From: Cypionkella aquatica
GTDB lineage: Bacteria > Pseudomonadota > Alphaproteobacteria > Rhodobacterales > Rhodobacteraceae
NCBI RefSeq assembly: GCF_030161095.1
Contig: NZ_BSPP01000003.1
Span: 51,612 to 115,611 of the forward strand
Direction: 5' to 3'
DNA: 64,000 nt
A program made the position numbers and the translations under genes. This document shows, piece by piece, positions 29,608 to 37,867 of this stretch; position 1 is the first letter of the stretch; each line of letters starts with the position of its first letter. The notes under the pieces were generated by a model, which did not search any database, was not told where the DNA came from, and saw only the letters and a list, made by a program, of their open reading frames with translations.

Positions 29608-32364
29608 AACCTCGCCCGCCCAGCGGTTCAGCCACGCCAGCCCCGCCAAGCACAGCCCAAGCCCCAAGAAGCTGACCACCCGCGTCAGGCCCGTCAGCCC
29701 CGCAGCATCCAGCAGGAATACCTTAGCGATGGTCAGGCCAATCACCGCCATCGCCACCCGCCGCAAGCTGCCAGAGCGCCGCGCAATCGCCTGATAGAGC
29801 AGCCCCGCGCCCAACAGCATCAGCGCGAGCGTGTAGGAGTAAAGCTCACCCTGCTTCATACCATACGCGCCCAGCCAATCGCCCTGCCAGAACCGCCTGA
29901 TCTCCAGCCCGACATACAAAGCCAACAGCGCCAGCCCCACAACAAGAAACCCCAACTGCAACCGCCGCCCCAACCCCGGCAGCTTCCACACCGCCGCAAG
30001 CAAGATCAGACCCGGCACGCCGTAGGCCAGGAGCAGCGTGTCCAAAACCATCGGCCCCAGAACCAAAGCACCGGGATCTTCAGCGTAGGAGCTGAACAGC
30101 GGATTGAACGGCCCCACCGCCAACGCCAAAGCGCCCAAAGTCAGCCCTCCAGCCACCACAGCAATCGCTTGCCGCAACCGCAGCAGCACCCCGCCCAACC
30201 GTGCGCGGTAAATCTGCATCAGCATCAGCACCAGCCACGGCAGCCCATTCAGGCTGATCGACCAATAGGTGTCATAATTGCCAAACGCCCCTTCCGGCAA
30301 AACCCAGCGCGTGATTAGGATGTTGGCCAAAATCGCCGCCAGCCCTGCCGCAGCTGACTCGAGCACGCCCTTCGGCAACACCCGCCCCTCGGGCAATATT
30401 CGCCACGCCGCCACAAGCGCCGCAATCACCCCGACAAAGGCCAGCAACACCTGCGTCAGCGGAGCCTCAAACGCCCAGTCGAGCCCCGGATCGGCCAGCA
30501 AGCGATAGCCCAAAACCGCCACCGCTGCCTGAATGAACCAGCCCATCTCGGGCAGTTTAAACCGTCGATCCAACTCCGCCGCCACCAGCGCCAAAAGGGC
30601 CAAGGCCAAAGTCAGGGCGGTATTGGTGGTGACCAGAAACAGCGCCAAAGCGATCAAGGACAGCGCCGATAGTGTGGCGTAAGCTGGCCTGCGCCGATCC
30701 TCGCCACGCGCAAACATCACTGCAAGCACGACCATCCCTGCTGCCACCGCCATCACATGCAGCGCCCATGGATACGCGCCAATCACCACCTCTGGCAGCC
30801 ACAGCAGCGCTAAAATTGCCACCACCACAGGGGCCACCAGCGCCGCCGCAGCCCCCTGTATCAGTGCAAGCACCCCCTCTTGCCGTGATCGCCACGCAAA
30901 AGCCGCCGAAATCAGCGCAGCCATACCAACCAGCCAACTGATCGTCAGTGGTGCCGCCACCTCGGCGCCTCGGTTTGCCGCAGCCAGAAAATCCCATTTC
31001 AACGGCATATGCGAGCTGCCGATCTGCGCCAGCATCAGCCAAAACCCAACCGCAGGGATCACCCCCAGATCGGCCAGCCCCTCGGCCTTCTCGGCCCAAA
31101 CCACATAGGCCAAAGCCATCACTGTCAGCCCGCCAAAGGCCAACATCGCCTCGCCGCTTGCAGCACCCGCCAGCAGCACCAACCCCAAGGCCGAGGCCAA
31201 AGCCGCCCCGCCCGCCAACAGCACCGGAAATGGCGGCCTGACGCTGCCAAGCCCTGCCAGCAACAGCGAAGGCCCTGCCTGACGCGGCACCAAGCCGCGC
31301 TCGGGGATCGCCACCGCCATCATTGCCAGTGCCAGCAACAGGCAAACCCAGCCTGCGACGCCAGCCCCGGCCATCATCGAAAGCCATCCGCCCGCATAGC
31401 CCAGAACCAGCGCCAGTACCGACACCCAAGCCCAGCGCCGCAGCGTGTCGACCCCCAGACCCAAAGCTGCAATCACCGCGAAATACGCGTAAAGCCAAGG
31501 TGCCGCGCCACTGCCACCATTCACCACAAAGGGTGCTGCAAACGCGCCCAGCAGGCCCACCGCGATCAGCAAAGGCCCATAGAACCAGCCCAAAACCAGC
31601 GCCAACACCGCGGTCGCCACATGACCCACAAACGCCATCTGCGGTCCGATCAACCCATACATCAGCCGCGCCGACAGCACGGCTGCGAACATCGACACCA
31701 GCCCCGCACCCGCAAAGACCGAGGGCAGATAGGCCGTCGCCACCTCTTCGCTATCACCGGAACGCCTGCGAAGCCATTCGCCCGCGCCAATCAGGCACAG
31801 CCCGAACGCAATCCCGCACAGCACCCGCAGACCCGGCGGCAGCAACCCGTTCTCAATGCCATATTGTACGAAAAACACCCCAGCCAGCGCCAGTGATGCC
31901 GCCGAGATCGCATAGACCCAATTCGCCTTCAGCCACTCCGCCAGCCGCGCAACCGCGCTGGGGCCAGCGGCGGGTTTTGGCGCGGCCACAGGGGCCGAAA
32001 CGCCAGCCGCAGCATCTTCGGACGCTTTCGCGCCGCCTGTTGCGCGCTCCCACGGGGTCAAGGGCCGTGTGGGTTGCGGCACCACAGCCGATATGTCAGC
32101 CGTCGCCGCATCCACCGCAGCGGGCTCAGCCAAAACCACATCGCTTTGCTGCGGCTCTGCAATCACCCGCGTGGGCTGGGTTGGCACCATGGGCATGCCA
32201 GCCGCACCATCCACCATATCCTGCAACCGCGCGGCATGGCTCGCCAACTGCTGCTCTAGCTCCGCCACACGACGGCGCAGGCCCGCTTGACCAATCAGCA
32301 GCGCAACAATTGCAACCGGGATGGCCAGTGCCACCAGACCCAGCAGAACCAGCAAGCCGTCCAT
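29584..32364 (-). CDS. DUF2339 giant membrane protein
   Basis: 926-residue protein with one N-terminal membrane helix (about 5-24), a short coiled coil (RRRVAELEQQL to about 50), an Ala/Pro-rich cytoplasmic linker (60-150) and then some 20-25 closely packed hydrophobic helices. This is the DUF2339 architecture; its function is unknown. The ATG at 32364 has GAGGAGT upstream, so I reject the extra 79 residues of the open frame. The long array of small helices suggests a channel or an envelope scaffold, but nothing in the sequence proves it. Confidence 0.82.
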   Translation of the reverse strand: MDGLLVLLGLVALAIPVAIVALLIGQAGLRRRVAELEQQLASHAARLQDMVDGAAGMPMVPTQPTRVIAEPQQSDVVLAEPAAVDAATADISAVVPQPTRPLTPWERATGGAKASEDAAAGVSAPVAAPKPAAGPSAVARLAEWLKANWVYAISAASLALAGVFFVQYGIENGLLPPGLRVLCGIAFGLCLIGAGEWLRRRSGDSEEVATAYLPSVFAGAGLVSMFAAVLSARLMYGLIGPQMAFVGHVATAVLALVLGWFYGPLLIAVGLLGAFAAPFVVNGGSGAAPWLYAYFAVIAALGLGVDTLRRWAWVSVLALVLGYAGGWLSMMAGAGVAGWVCLLLALAMMAVAIPERGLVPRQAGPSLLLAGLGSVRPPFPVLLAGGAALASALGLVLLAGAASGEAMLAFGGLTVMALAYVVWAEKAEGLADLGVIPAVGFWLMLAQIGSSHMPLKWDFLAAANRGAEVAAPLTISWLVGMAALISAAFAWRSRQEGVLALIQGAAAALVAPVVVAILALLWLPEVVIGAYPWALHVMAVAAGMVVLAVMFARGEDRRRPAYATLSALSLIALALFLVTTNTALTLALALLALVAAELDRRFKLPEMGWFIQAAVAVLGYRLLADPGLDWAFEAPLTQVLLAFVGVIAALVAAWRILPEGRVLPKGVLESAAAGLAAILANILITRWVLPEGAFGNYDTYWSISLNGLPWLVLMLMQIYRARLGGVLLRLRQAIAVVAGGLTLGALALAVGPFNPLFSSYAEDPGALVLGPMVLDTLLLAYGVPGLILLAAVWKLPGLGRRLQLGFLVVGLALLALYVGLEIRRFWQGDWLGAYGMKQGELYSYTLALMLLGAGLLYQAIARRSGSLRRVAMAVIGLTIAKVFLLDAAGLTGLTRVVSFLGLGLCLAGLAWLNRWAGEVSTQKRDT

Positions 32365-32479
32365 TCCCGCACTCCTCGCAATTTCCGCCACCATAAGCGC
32401 CGCAAGTCCTGCTGCACAGTGGGGAATCTCGCACCCGATAGGGCTTGCCGCCCCACCACAAAATCGCGCAAATGCGGAT

Positions 32480-33691
32480 ATGAGCCAACAATCGCATCCG
32501 CTGAACATCGGCATCATCGGCGCGGGGATCGGTGGTCTTGCCGCCGCAGCCCTCTGCGCGAAAGCAGGCCACCGCGTCACTTTGGCCGAGCGTTTTGCCA
32601 CCCCGCAGCCATTGGGATCGGGGCTTGTGCTGCAGCCTGTCGGCCTTGCCGTGCTGGACGCGATCGGGGCCGACGCCCGCGCCTATGGCGCACCTATTGC
32701 CCAAATGCTTGGCCATGCCGGACAGCGCTGCGTGCTGGATGTTTCCTACCGCGCAGATGCCCCCGGCCTTGCGATCCATCGCGCCAGCCTGTTTTCGGTG
32801 CTGTGGCATGCAGCCATTGCCGCGGGGATCACCTTGGAAACCGGCGCGGGCTGCGTGGCTGCCCCGCTGTCCGAGAGCAAACGCCTGATCCTGCGTGATC
32901 ATGCCGACCCGCTTGGCCCATTCGATCTGGTGATCGACGCCTCGGGCGCGGGATCAACCCTGTCGCCGATGCAAGCCCGCCCCTTGGGCTATGGCGCGGT
33001 TTGGGGCACAGTGCCGTGGCCGGCGCAGACAGACCTGCCGCGCAATCAGCTGACGCAGCGCTATCAAGCCGCCCGCCATATGGCTGGGGTGTTGCCCATT
33101 GGACAGTTGCCCGATGATCCGACCCCGCGCGCGGCCGTCTTTTGGTCGGTGCCGCGTGCCAAACTGGATGATTGGCCCCACCAAGACCTGAACCACTGGA
33201 AAGCCGAAGTCTCCGAACTTTGGCCGCAGATGGCGCCGTTCCTGACCACCCTGCAAAGCCCCACCGATCTCACGCCCGCCCGCTACAGCCACGGCACGCT
33301 GCGCCGCCCCTACGCGCAGGCGCTGGCTTTCATCGGCGATTCCGCCCATCGCGCCAGCCCGCAACTGGGCCAAGGTGCCAACATGGCGCTGCTTGACGCC
33401 TTCGCGCTGACCCAAGCCCTGCGCCTTCCGATTGATGAGGCCCTGCCCCGCTATGCCCAGATGCGCCGCTGGCATGTCCGGGCCTATCAGGCGATGTCAG
33501 CGGCCTTTACCCCGATGTATCAATCGCACAGCACCACTCTGCCCCGCCTGCGCGATCATCTGCTGGCCCCGATGGCAACGCTGTGGCCGATCAACAGGTT
33601 TCTGACGGCGCTGGTCTCTGGCACCATGCTGCCCCCCGTCGCCGGAATGAATTGGCCGCAAAGCACTGGACTTACCCCGCCCAACCGCTAG
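32480..33691 (+). CDS. FAD-dependent monooxygenase (PHBH/UbiH-like)
   Basis: 403-residue flavoprotein hydroxylase. The Rossmann motif GAGIGG is at 14-19, the second-strand acidic residue is in LAERF, and the FAD ribityl motif is GDSAHRASPQLGQGANMALLDA (key residues Gly-Asp, Pro and Gly-x-Gly). The substrate is not evident. A related group acts on salicylate, kynurenine or ubiquinone precursors; low similarity by eye prevents a choice. It is divergent from the DUF2339 gene and 21 bases before DUF2237. Confidence 0.85.
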   Translation: MSQQSHPLNIGIIGAGIGGLAAAALCAKAGHRVTLAERFATPQPLGSGLVLQPVGLAVLDAIGADARAYGAPIAQMLGHAGQRCVLDVSYRADAPGLAIHRASLFSVLWHAAIAAGITLETGAGCVAAPLSESKRLILRDHADPLGPFDLVIDASGAGSTLSPMQARPLGYGAVWGTVPWPAQTDLPRNQLTQRYQAARHMAGVLPIGQLPDDPTPRAAVFWSVPRAKLDDWPHQDLNHWKAEVSELWPQMAPFLTTLQSPTDLTPARYSHGTLRRPYAQALAFIGDSAHRASPQLGQGANMALLDAFALTQALRLPIDEALPRYAQMRRWHVRAYQAMSAAFTPMYQSHSTTLPRLRDHLLAPMATLWPINRFLTALVSGTMLPPVAGMNWPQSTGLTPPNR

Positions 33692-33712
33692 GTTCTGCCG
33701 AAAGGAGCCCCG

Positions 33713-34081
33713 ATGCGCGACCCATCTTTGAACGTGCTTGGCAGCACATTGGAAAGCTGCTCAACCGCCCCCGTCACCGGATTTTTCCGCGATGGCTGCT
33801 GCAACACCGGGCCAATGGATCAGGGGCTGCACACGGTTTGCGCGCTGATGACTGCCGAGTTTCTGGCCTATTCCAAATACTTGGGCAATGATCTGTCCAC
33901 GCCGCGCCCCGAATATGGCTTTGCAGGGCTAAAGCCCGGCGATCAATGGTGCTTGTGCGCAGGCCGATTTTTGCAAGCCCATGACGAAGGCGTCGCCCCG
34001 CTGGTCAAGCTGCAATCAACCCACCAACGCACGCTGGATGTGGTGACGCTGGAAACATTGCAAATCTACGCGGCGGATTGA
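33713..34081 (+). CDS. DUF2237 family protein
   Basis: 122-residue compact protein. The opening NVLGSTLESCSTAPVTGFFRDGCC with GDQWCLCAGRF matches the DUF2237 family; the four or five conserved cysteines (in LESC, DGCC and WCLC) may bind metal or form disulphides. Function unknown. GAAAGGAG lies 5 bases before the ATG. It probably shares a transcript with the monooxygenase and overlaps the convergent HTH gene by 16 bases. Confidence 0.85.
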   Translation: MRDPSLNVLGSTLESCSTAPVTGFFRDGCCNTGPMDQGLHTVCALMTAEFLAYSKYLGNDLSTPRPEYGFAGLKPGDQWCLCAGRFLQAHDEGVAPLVKLQSTHQRTLDVVTLETLQIYAAD

Positions 34082-34587
34082 GACTCTGGCAGACGCAGCG
34101 TTCCCGCCTCGTCGCGCATCAGATCTTCAATGAACAGCGACAGCAATTGTGAACGCCCGCTGACCCCGGCCTTGCGATAAATCGCATTGGTCTGCGCCTT
34201 GACTGTGCCTTCCGAGGTGTTGCGCAAAGCGGCGATCTCGCCAGTGGACATGCCTTTGATCGCGAACAAAGCCACATCCTTTTCGGCGGGCGTCAGGCCC
34301 CATTCGCCAAACCGCTCGGCCAAAAGCCCCATGAACGCTCCCGAGGCCCGGCGCAATCGCGTCTCGGCCCGGCGACGGTCAAGGATGGCGCGGCGCAGCA
34401 GAATTGCCCCCAGCACCACGCCGATGATCAGCCCGAGCGCGGCCCAGATCTCCATGATTTCACGCAGCTCCCACGGCAGCGGCGTGGTGGTGATGCCGAT
34501 GAAAGACGACAAAATATCCGACACGAAGAAAATCGCGCAAGCCGCCTGCAATAGAAAGATCGCAAAGACGAAAGCCGGATGTCTCAC
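34066..34587 (-). CDS. Membrane-anchored LuxR-type regulator
   Basis: 173 residues. Two N-terminal membrane helices (about 4-23 and 44-66) are joined by a short outside loop (about 24-43), followed by a basic linker and a LuxR/GerE helix-turn-helix (about 97-155: LTPAEKDVALFAIKGMSTGEIA, then NTSEGTVKAQTNAIYRKAGV). No receiver domain. The start is GTG at 34587 with GGAG 5 bases before it. It lies 61 bases behind the Tat-exported repeat protein on the same strand, so it may be part of that unit and sense an envelope signal. That role is inference. Confidence 0.82.
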   Translation of the reverse strand: MRHPAFVFAIFLLQAACAIFFVSDILSSFIGITTTPLPWELREIMEIWAALGLIIGVVLGAILLRRAILDRRRAETRLRRASGAFMGLLAERFGEWGLTPAEKDVALFAIKGMSTGEIAALRNTSEGTVKAQTNAIYRKAGVSGRSQLLSLFIEDLMRDEAGTLRLPESQSAA

Positions 34588-34648
34588 TTAGGCTCCAAGT
34601 TTCTTAAGGTCGATCATGCCACACTGCTTTGGCAGCAAGCTGCCCCAC

Positions 34649-35182
34649 TCAGTCGTCATCGCCGTCGCCGCCCGAACCACTGCCGCCAGAACCAGATCCG
34701 CCATGCCCGGAACCGCCATGATCATCCGATCCATCGTCGGAGCCATCATCGTCAGAGCCATCATCGTCGGAGCCACCATCGTCGGAGCCACCATCGTCGG
34801 AGCCACCATCGTCCGAACCTTCATCCCCGTCCGATCCATCGTCATCGTCCGATCCATCATCCCCGGAACTGCCTTTGCCAGAGTTGTCGCCGCCAGCGAT
34901 CTCGGGCATCACCTGACCATCCGCCGCCAACAAGACATCGCGCAGAATTTCGCCGGTGCGCGGGTTCAGGATAATCTCGCGCAAACCACCGCCACGTGCC
35001 GCGACGATCCGCACCCGGCCCAGCAAGGTGCGCTCGACATTGATCTGCCGGTAGCCCTGCCGGCGCAACTGCGACACCACCGATTTTTGATAGCTGTCAG
35101 CGCATGCCGCCCCCGGCAGCACACCAAAGCTTGCACCAGCAAGACCGCCAGCGCACAGACGTAGAAACGATCTGCGGTCCAT
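34649..35182 (-). CDS. Tat-exported PepSY-like protein with Asp-rich repeat tail
   Basis: 177 residues. DRRSFLRL at the N-terminus is a twin-arginine motif and cleavage is likely after Ala28 (AACA-D). Residues 29-90 form a PepSY/YpeB-like fold (QLRRQGYRQINVERTLLGR to NPRTGEILRDVL). From 104 to the end the protein is almost only Gly, Ser and Asp with GGSDD pentads, plus a His-Gly part near 155. The tail is strongly acidic and looks like a divalent-cation binder, but no RTX consensus is present. AAGGACG precedes the ATG. The pentads are coded by a 15-nt tandem repeat. Confidence 0.78.
   Translation of the reverse strand: MDRRSFLRLCAGGLAGASFGVLPGAACADSYQKSVVSQLRRQGYRQINVERTLLGRVRIVAARGGGLREIILNPRTGEILRDVLLAADGQVMPEIAGGDNSGKGSSGDDGSDDDDGSDGDEGSDDGGSDDGGSDDGGSDDDGSDDDGSDDGSDDHGGSGHGGSGSGGSGSGGDGDDD
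34732..34821. repeat. 15-nt tandem repeat, six units, coding
   Basis: Six consecutive 15-nt units of the type CATCGTCGGAGCCAC. Units 3 to 5 are identical; units 1, 2 and 6 differ by one to four bases. The period is a multiple of three, so unit gain or loss only changes the number of Gly-Gly-Ser-Asp-Asp pentads in the exported protein. Confidence 0.92.
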
Positions 35183-35232
35183 CTTCGTCCTTCAACGGCA
35201 CACATTGCCGCTTTGCCTGTAGTATCACGCAA

Positions 35233-35277
35233 GCCAAGCACGCCGACAAGCTTTGTGTCGAACCCGGCGTGCTTGGC
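35233..35277 (-). terminator. 13-bp inverted repeat between the two exported-protein genes
   Basis: Perfect 13-bp arms GCCAAGCACGCCG and CGGCGTGCTTGGC around a 19-base loop. It lies in the 123-base gap between the PepSY gene and the Tat-protein gene. There is no T-run behind it on the minus strand, so it is either a weak terminator that sets the ratio of the two proteins or an mRNA-protecting hairpin. Confidence 0.55.
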
Positions 35278-35305
35278 CTCTGATCAAGCTTGGTCTCTGA
35301 TCACA

Positions 35306-35791
35306 TCAGTCGTCAGAGCTGTCGTGATCACCACCGCCATCATGATCGCCACCGTGATCATCGCCACCATCATGGTCGCCACCATCATGACCGCTGCCGC
35401 CATGATCATCGCCATCATCATGGTCAGAGTCATCGTCCGAGCCATCATCATCCGAGTCATCATCGTGCCCATGATGCCGCCCGTGATCATCGGTGAAATC
35501 GTCATCCTCGGTCGAAACCTCGACCCCGGTGCCGCCGACGGTAGAGCCCGTCGTCTCGGTTTCGCGCTTCACTTCTGCACCGCTGGCCTTGTCGTAAACA
35601 ACTTCAACCTTCACACCATCCTTGACGGCCTCGACCTTGATCTGGGTGGGGCCTTCCTTGACATCGATATGCGAATAGGCCGCGTCCTGATAGGTTTTCA
35701 CCACATCTTGCGTGGTGATTGCGGCCTGTGCCGTGCTGGCCCACAGGCCAAATAATGCGGTCATCATCAGGGGGTTTGCTGTCAGTTTCAT
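35306..35791 (-). CDS. Exported PepSY-domain protein with His/Asp-rich tail
   Basis: 161 residues from the ATG at 35791 (AAAGGAAA upstream). Sec signal peptide 1-23 (ending AQA). Residues 25-80 make a small PepSY domain (DVVKTYQDAAYSHIDV to KVEVVYDKASGAEVKR). Residues 95-161 are almost exclusively Asp, His, Gly and Ser, with alternating HDGGDHDGGDDHGGD stretches that could chelate Zn, Ni or Ca. It is the first gene of a three-gene minus-strand run (this, Tat protein, HTH regulator). Peptidase-inhibitor or metal-buffer roles are both open. Confidence 0.78.
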   Translation of the reverse strand: MKLTANPLMMTALFGLWASTAQAAITTQDVVKTYQDAAYSHIDVKEGPTQIKVEAVKDGVKVEVVYDKASGAEVKRETETTGSTVGGTGVEVSTEDDDFTDDHGRHHGHDDDSDDDGSDDDSDHDDGDDHGGSGHDGGDHDGGDDHGGDHDGGGDHDSSDD

Positions 35792-36069
35792 CGGGTTTCC
35801 TTTGTGCTGCCCTACCAAAAGCGCCAATCGCGGCGACAGGATCAGCGATGACAGCCAAAGCCCCCGGCTGGCTATTGGCGCAGAGTTTACCCCCGCCCGC
35901 TTCGGCCCAAAGTTTGCGCCGCTAAACCGCAGTTTAGGCAAAATGGCCGAAAGTTTACGGCTATGGCGCGCGCCGCTTTGCAAAGCTGCGAAAGCCTTCG
36001 CACAGACTGCCCAGCAAAAAGCCGCGCGACCTTGCGGCGGCGCGGCTTGATCGTGCGAAAGGTTTCGCT
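35792..36069. promoter_or_regulatory. Leader of the PepSY gene with four AGTTT boxes
   Basis: 278 bases with no gene. Four AGTTT boxes in the same orientation start at 35884, 35911, 35931 and 35952 (spacings 27, 20 and 21, near two helical turns); two are AAAGTTTAC or AAAGTTTGC. They lie 90-170 bases upstream of the PepSY start and may be regulator sites. The trpB terminator occupies 36016-36048. Confidence 0.4.
36016..36048 (-). terminator. Terminator of trpB
   Basis: Perfect 9-bp arms AAGCCGCGC / GCGCGGCTT with a GC-rich loop. On the minus strand the stem is followed by five T residues, and it begins 22 bases after the trpB stop. Confidence 0.75.
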
Positions 36070-37299
36070 TCAGATCTTCATATCAAAGCCAAGGTGCTTG
36101 GCGACGGTGAAAATGTCCTTATCGCCGCGCCCACACATGTTCATCACGATGATATGGTCGGCAGGCAGGGTCGGCGCGATCTTCATCACATGCGCCAAGG
36201 CATGGCTGGGTTCCAGCGCTGGGATGATACCCTCCAGCTTGCAACACAGCTGAAACGCCTCCAAAGCCTCGGCATCGGTGATACTGACATATTGGGCGCG
36301 GCCCATATCGTGCAGCCAGGAATGTTCCGGCCCGATGCCCGGATAATCAAGGCCAGCCGAGATCGAGAAGCCTTCCAGAATCTGTCCGTCATTGTCCTGC
36401 AACAGATAGGTGCGGTTGCCATGCAAAACGCCGGGGCGACCGCCGGTCAGGCTGGCGCAATGCTGCATGCGGTCGTCAACGCCCTTGCCGCCTGCTTCCA
36501 CGCCAATGATGTTCACCGATGGATCATCCAAGAACGGATAGAACAGCCCCATCGCGTTCGAGCCACCTCCGATGGCCGCCACCACGGTATCGGGCAGACG
36601 GCCCTCGCCTTCCTGTTCGGCCAACTGCCAGCGGACTTCCTTGCCGATGATGCTTTGGAAATCGCGCACCATCGCAGGGTAAGGATGCGGCCCGGCCACC
36701 GTGCCGATGCAATAGAAGGTATCGCGCACGTTGGTCACCCAATCGCGCAAGGCATCGTTCATCGCATCTTTCAGCGTGCCGCGACCACTGGTCACCGGAA
36801 TCACTTCCGCGCCCAAAAGCCGCATCCGAAACACGTTCGGCGCTTGGCGTTCCACATCATGCGCGCCCATATAGACCACACATTGCAGCCCGAACTTGGC
36901 GCAAACCGTCGCCGTCGCAACGCCATGCTGCCCCGCCCCGGTTTCGGCGATGATCCGGGTCTTGCCCATACGACGGGCCAGAATGATCTGCCCCAGCACA
37001 TTATTGATCTTATGCGCGCCGGTATGGTTCAGCTCGTCGCGCTTCATATAGACCTTGGCACCGCCCAGATGCTCGGTCAGCCGAGGCGCAAAGTACAAAG
37101 GCGAAGGCCGCCCGACGTAATGCTTCCACAGGTCATCCATTTCCGCCCAGAAGCTCGGATCGGTCTTGGCGAATTCGTAGCGCTCTTCCAGATCAAGGAT
37201 CAGCGGCATCAGGGTTTCCGACACAAACCGCCCGCCAAATTTGCCAAAGCGGCCTTGCTCGTCTGGCCCGGTCATAAAGCTGTTGATGCCGTCTTCCAT
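36070..37299 (-). CDS. trpB: Tryptophan synthase beta chain
   Basis: 409 residues, PLP enzyme joining indole and serine. The PLP lysine is Lys97 in [10 protein letters not shown], the phosphate-binding loop is GGGSNAMG, and the conserved EAGGKG region follows. The ATG at 37299 ([10 protein letters not shown]) has GGAGA upstream; the remaining open frame to 37482 is a GC-rich shadow. trpA and trpF are not in the window, and a hairpin separates it from the GNAT gene, so it seems to have its own promoter. Confidence 0.97.
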   Translation of the reverse strand: MEDGINSFMTGPDEQGRFGKFGGRFVSETLMPLILDLEERYEFAKTDPSFWAEMDDLWKHYVGRPSPLYFAPRLTEHLGGAKVYMKRDELNHTGAHKINNVLGQIILARRMGKTRIIAETGAGQHGVATATVCAKFGLQCVVYMGAHDVERQAPNVFRMRLLGAEVIPVTSGRGTLKDAMNDALRDWVTNVRDTFYCIGTVAGPHPYPAMVRDFQSIIGKEVRWQLAEQEGEGRLPDTVVAAIGGGSNAMGLFYPFLDDPSVNIIGVEAGGKGVDDRMQHCASLTGGRPGVLHGNRTYLLQDNDGQILEGFSISAGLDYPGIGPEHSWLHDMGRAQYVSITDAEALEAFQLCCKLEGIIPALEPSHALAHVMKIAPTLPADHIIVMNMCGRGDKDIFTVAKHLGFDMKI

Positions 37300-37353
37300 C
37301 GCTGATCTCCCCGATTGTTCGATTGGGTTTAGCGCCCTTGGGCTGCGGGGGAA

Positions 37354-37398
37354 AGGGGGCTGTCGGCCCCCTCGCCCTTGCGGGCTCACCCCCCGAGG
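37354..37398. terminator. GC-rich hairpin and AAATATCC box between GNAT and trpB
   Basis: AGGGGGC (37354-37360) and GCCCCCT (37366-37372) form a 7-bp hairpin behind the GNAT gene. A GGATATTTGC box (reverse AAATATCC) follows at about 37389, like boxes near 13890, 23180, 41725 and 55243. It probably ends the DUF952-pyrD-GNAT transcript, although there is no T-run directly after the stem. Confidence 0.45.
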
Positions 37399-37420
37399 AT
37401 ATTTGCGCAGAGAGGATGCC

Positions 37421-37867
37421 CTAAAGCGGTTTTTTATAGCCGATATGGCTGGGGCTATAGCCGAGGCGATCATAAAACGCATGGGCGCGCGTCCGGGTCT
37501 TGTCGGTGGTCAACTGGATCACCGAAGCCCCCGCCGCCCGCGCACGGGCCTCACATTCCGCCATCAAAGCTTCGCCAATCCTTTGCCCGCGCAGATCGGC
37601 CACCACCCGCACCGCTTCGACCAGCGCCCTCTTGGCGCCTTGTCGTGACAGTCCGGCCAGAATCGTCAGCTGACACGTCGCCACGATCCGGCCCGCAGTT
37701 TCGCCGACAATCAACTGATGCATCGGATTGGCGGCGATCTCGTCAAACGCGGCCAGATAAGGTGCCAGATCATCGCCTTCGCGTGCCTGCCCCAAAGGAT
37801 CATCCGCCAGCATTGCAACCAAAGCCGCGACATCCTCGGCGCGGGCATCGCGAAAGCTTACAGCCAT
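37421..37867 (-). CDS. GNAT family N-acetyltransferase
   Basis: 148 residues. Acetyl-CoA binding motif A is [20 protein letters not shown] (R/QxxGxG/A as RGQRIG), followed by AFYDRLGY typical of the C-terminal motif. Substrate unknown. The ATG overlaps the pyrD stop by 10 bases, so it is the third gene of DUF952-pyrD-GNAT. Confidence 0.85.
   Translation of the reverse strand: MAVSFRDARAEDVAALVAMLADDPLGQAREGDDLAPYLAAFDEIAANPMHQLIVGETAGRIVATCQLTILAGLSRQGAKRALVEAVRVVADLRGQRIGEALMAECEARARAAGASVIQLTTDKTRTRAHAFYDRLGYSPSHIGYKKPL

Noticed and set aside
34732-34821. CRISPR-like direct repeat
   Set aside because: Period is 15 nt without spacers and it lies inside a coding frame; it is a simple tandem repeat.
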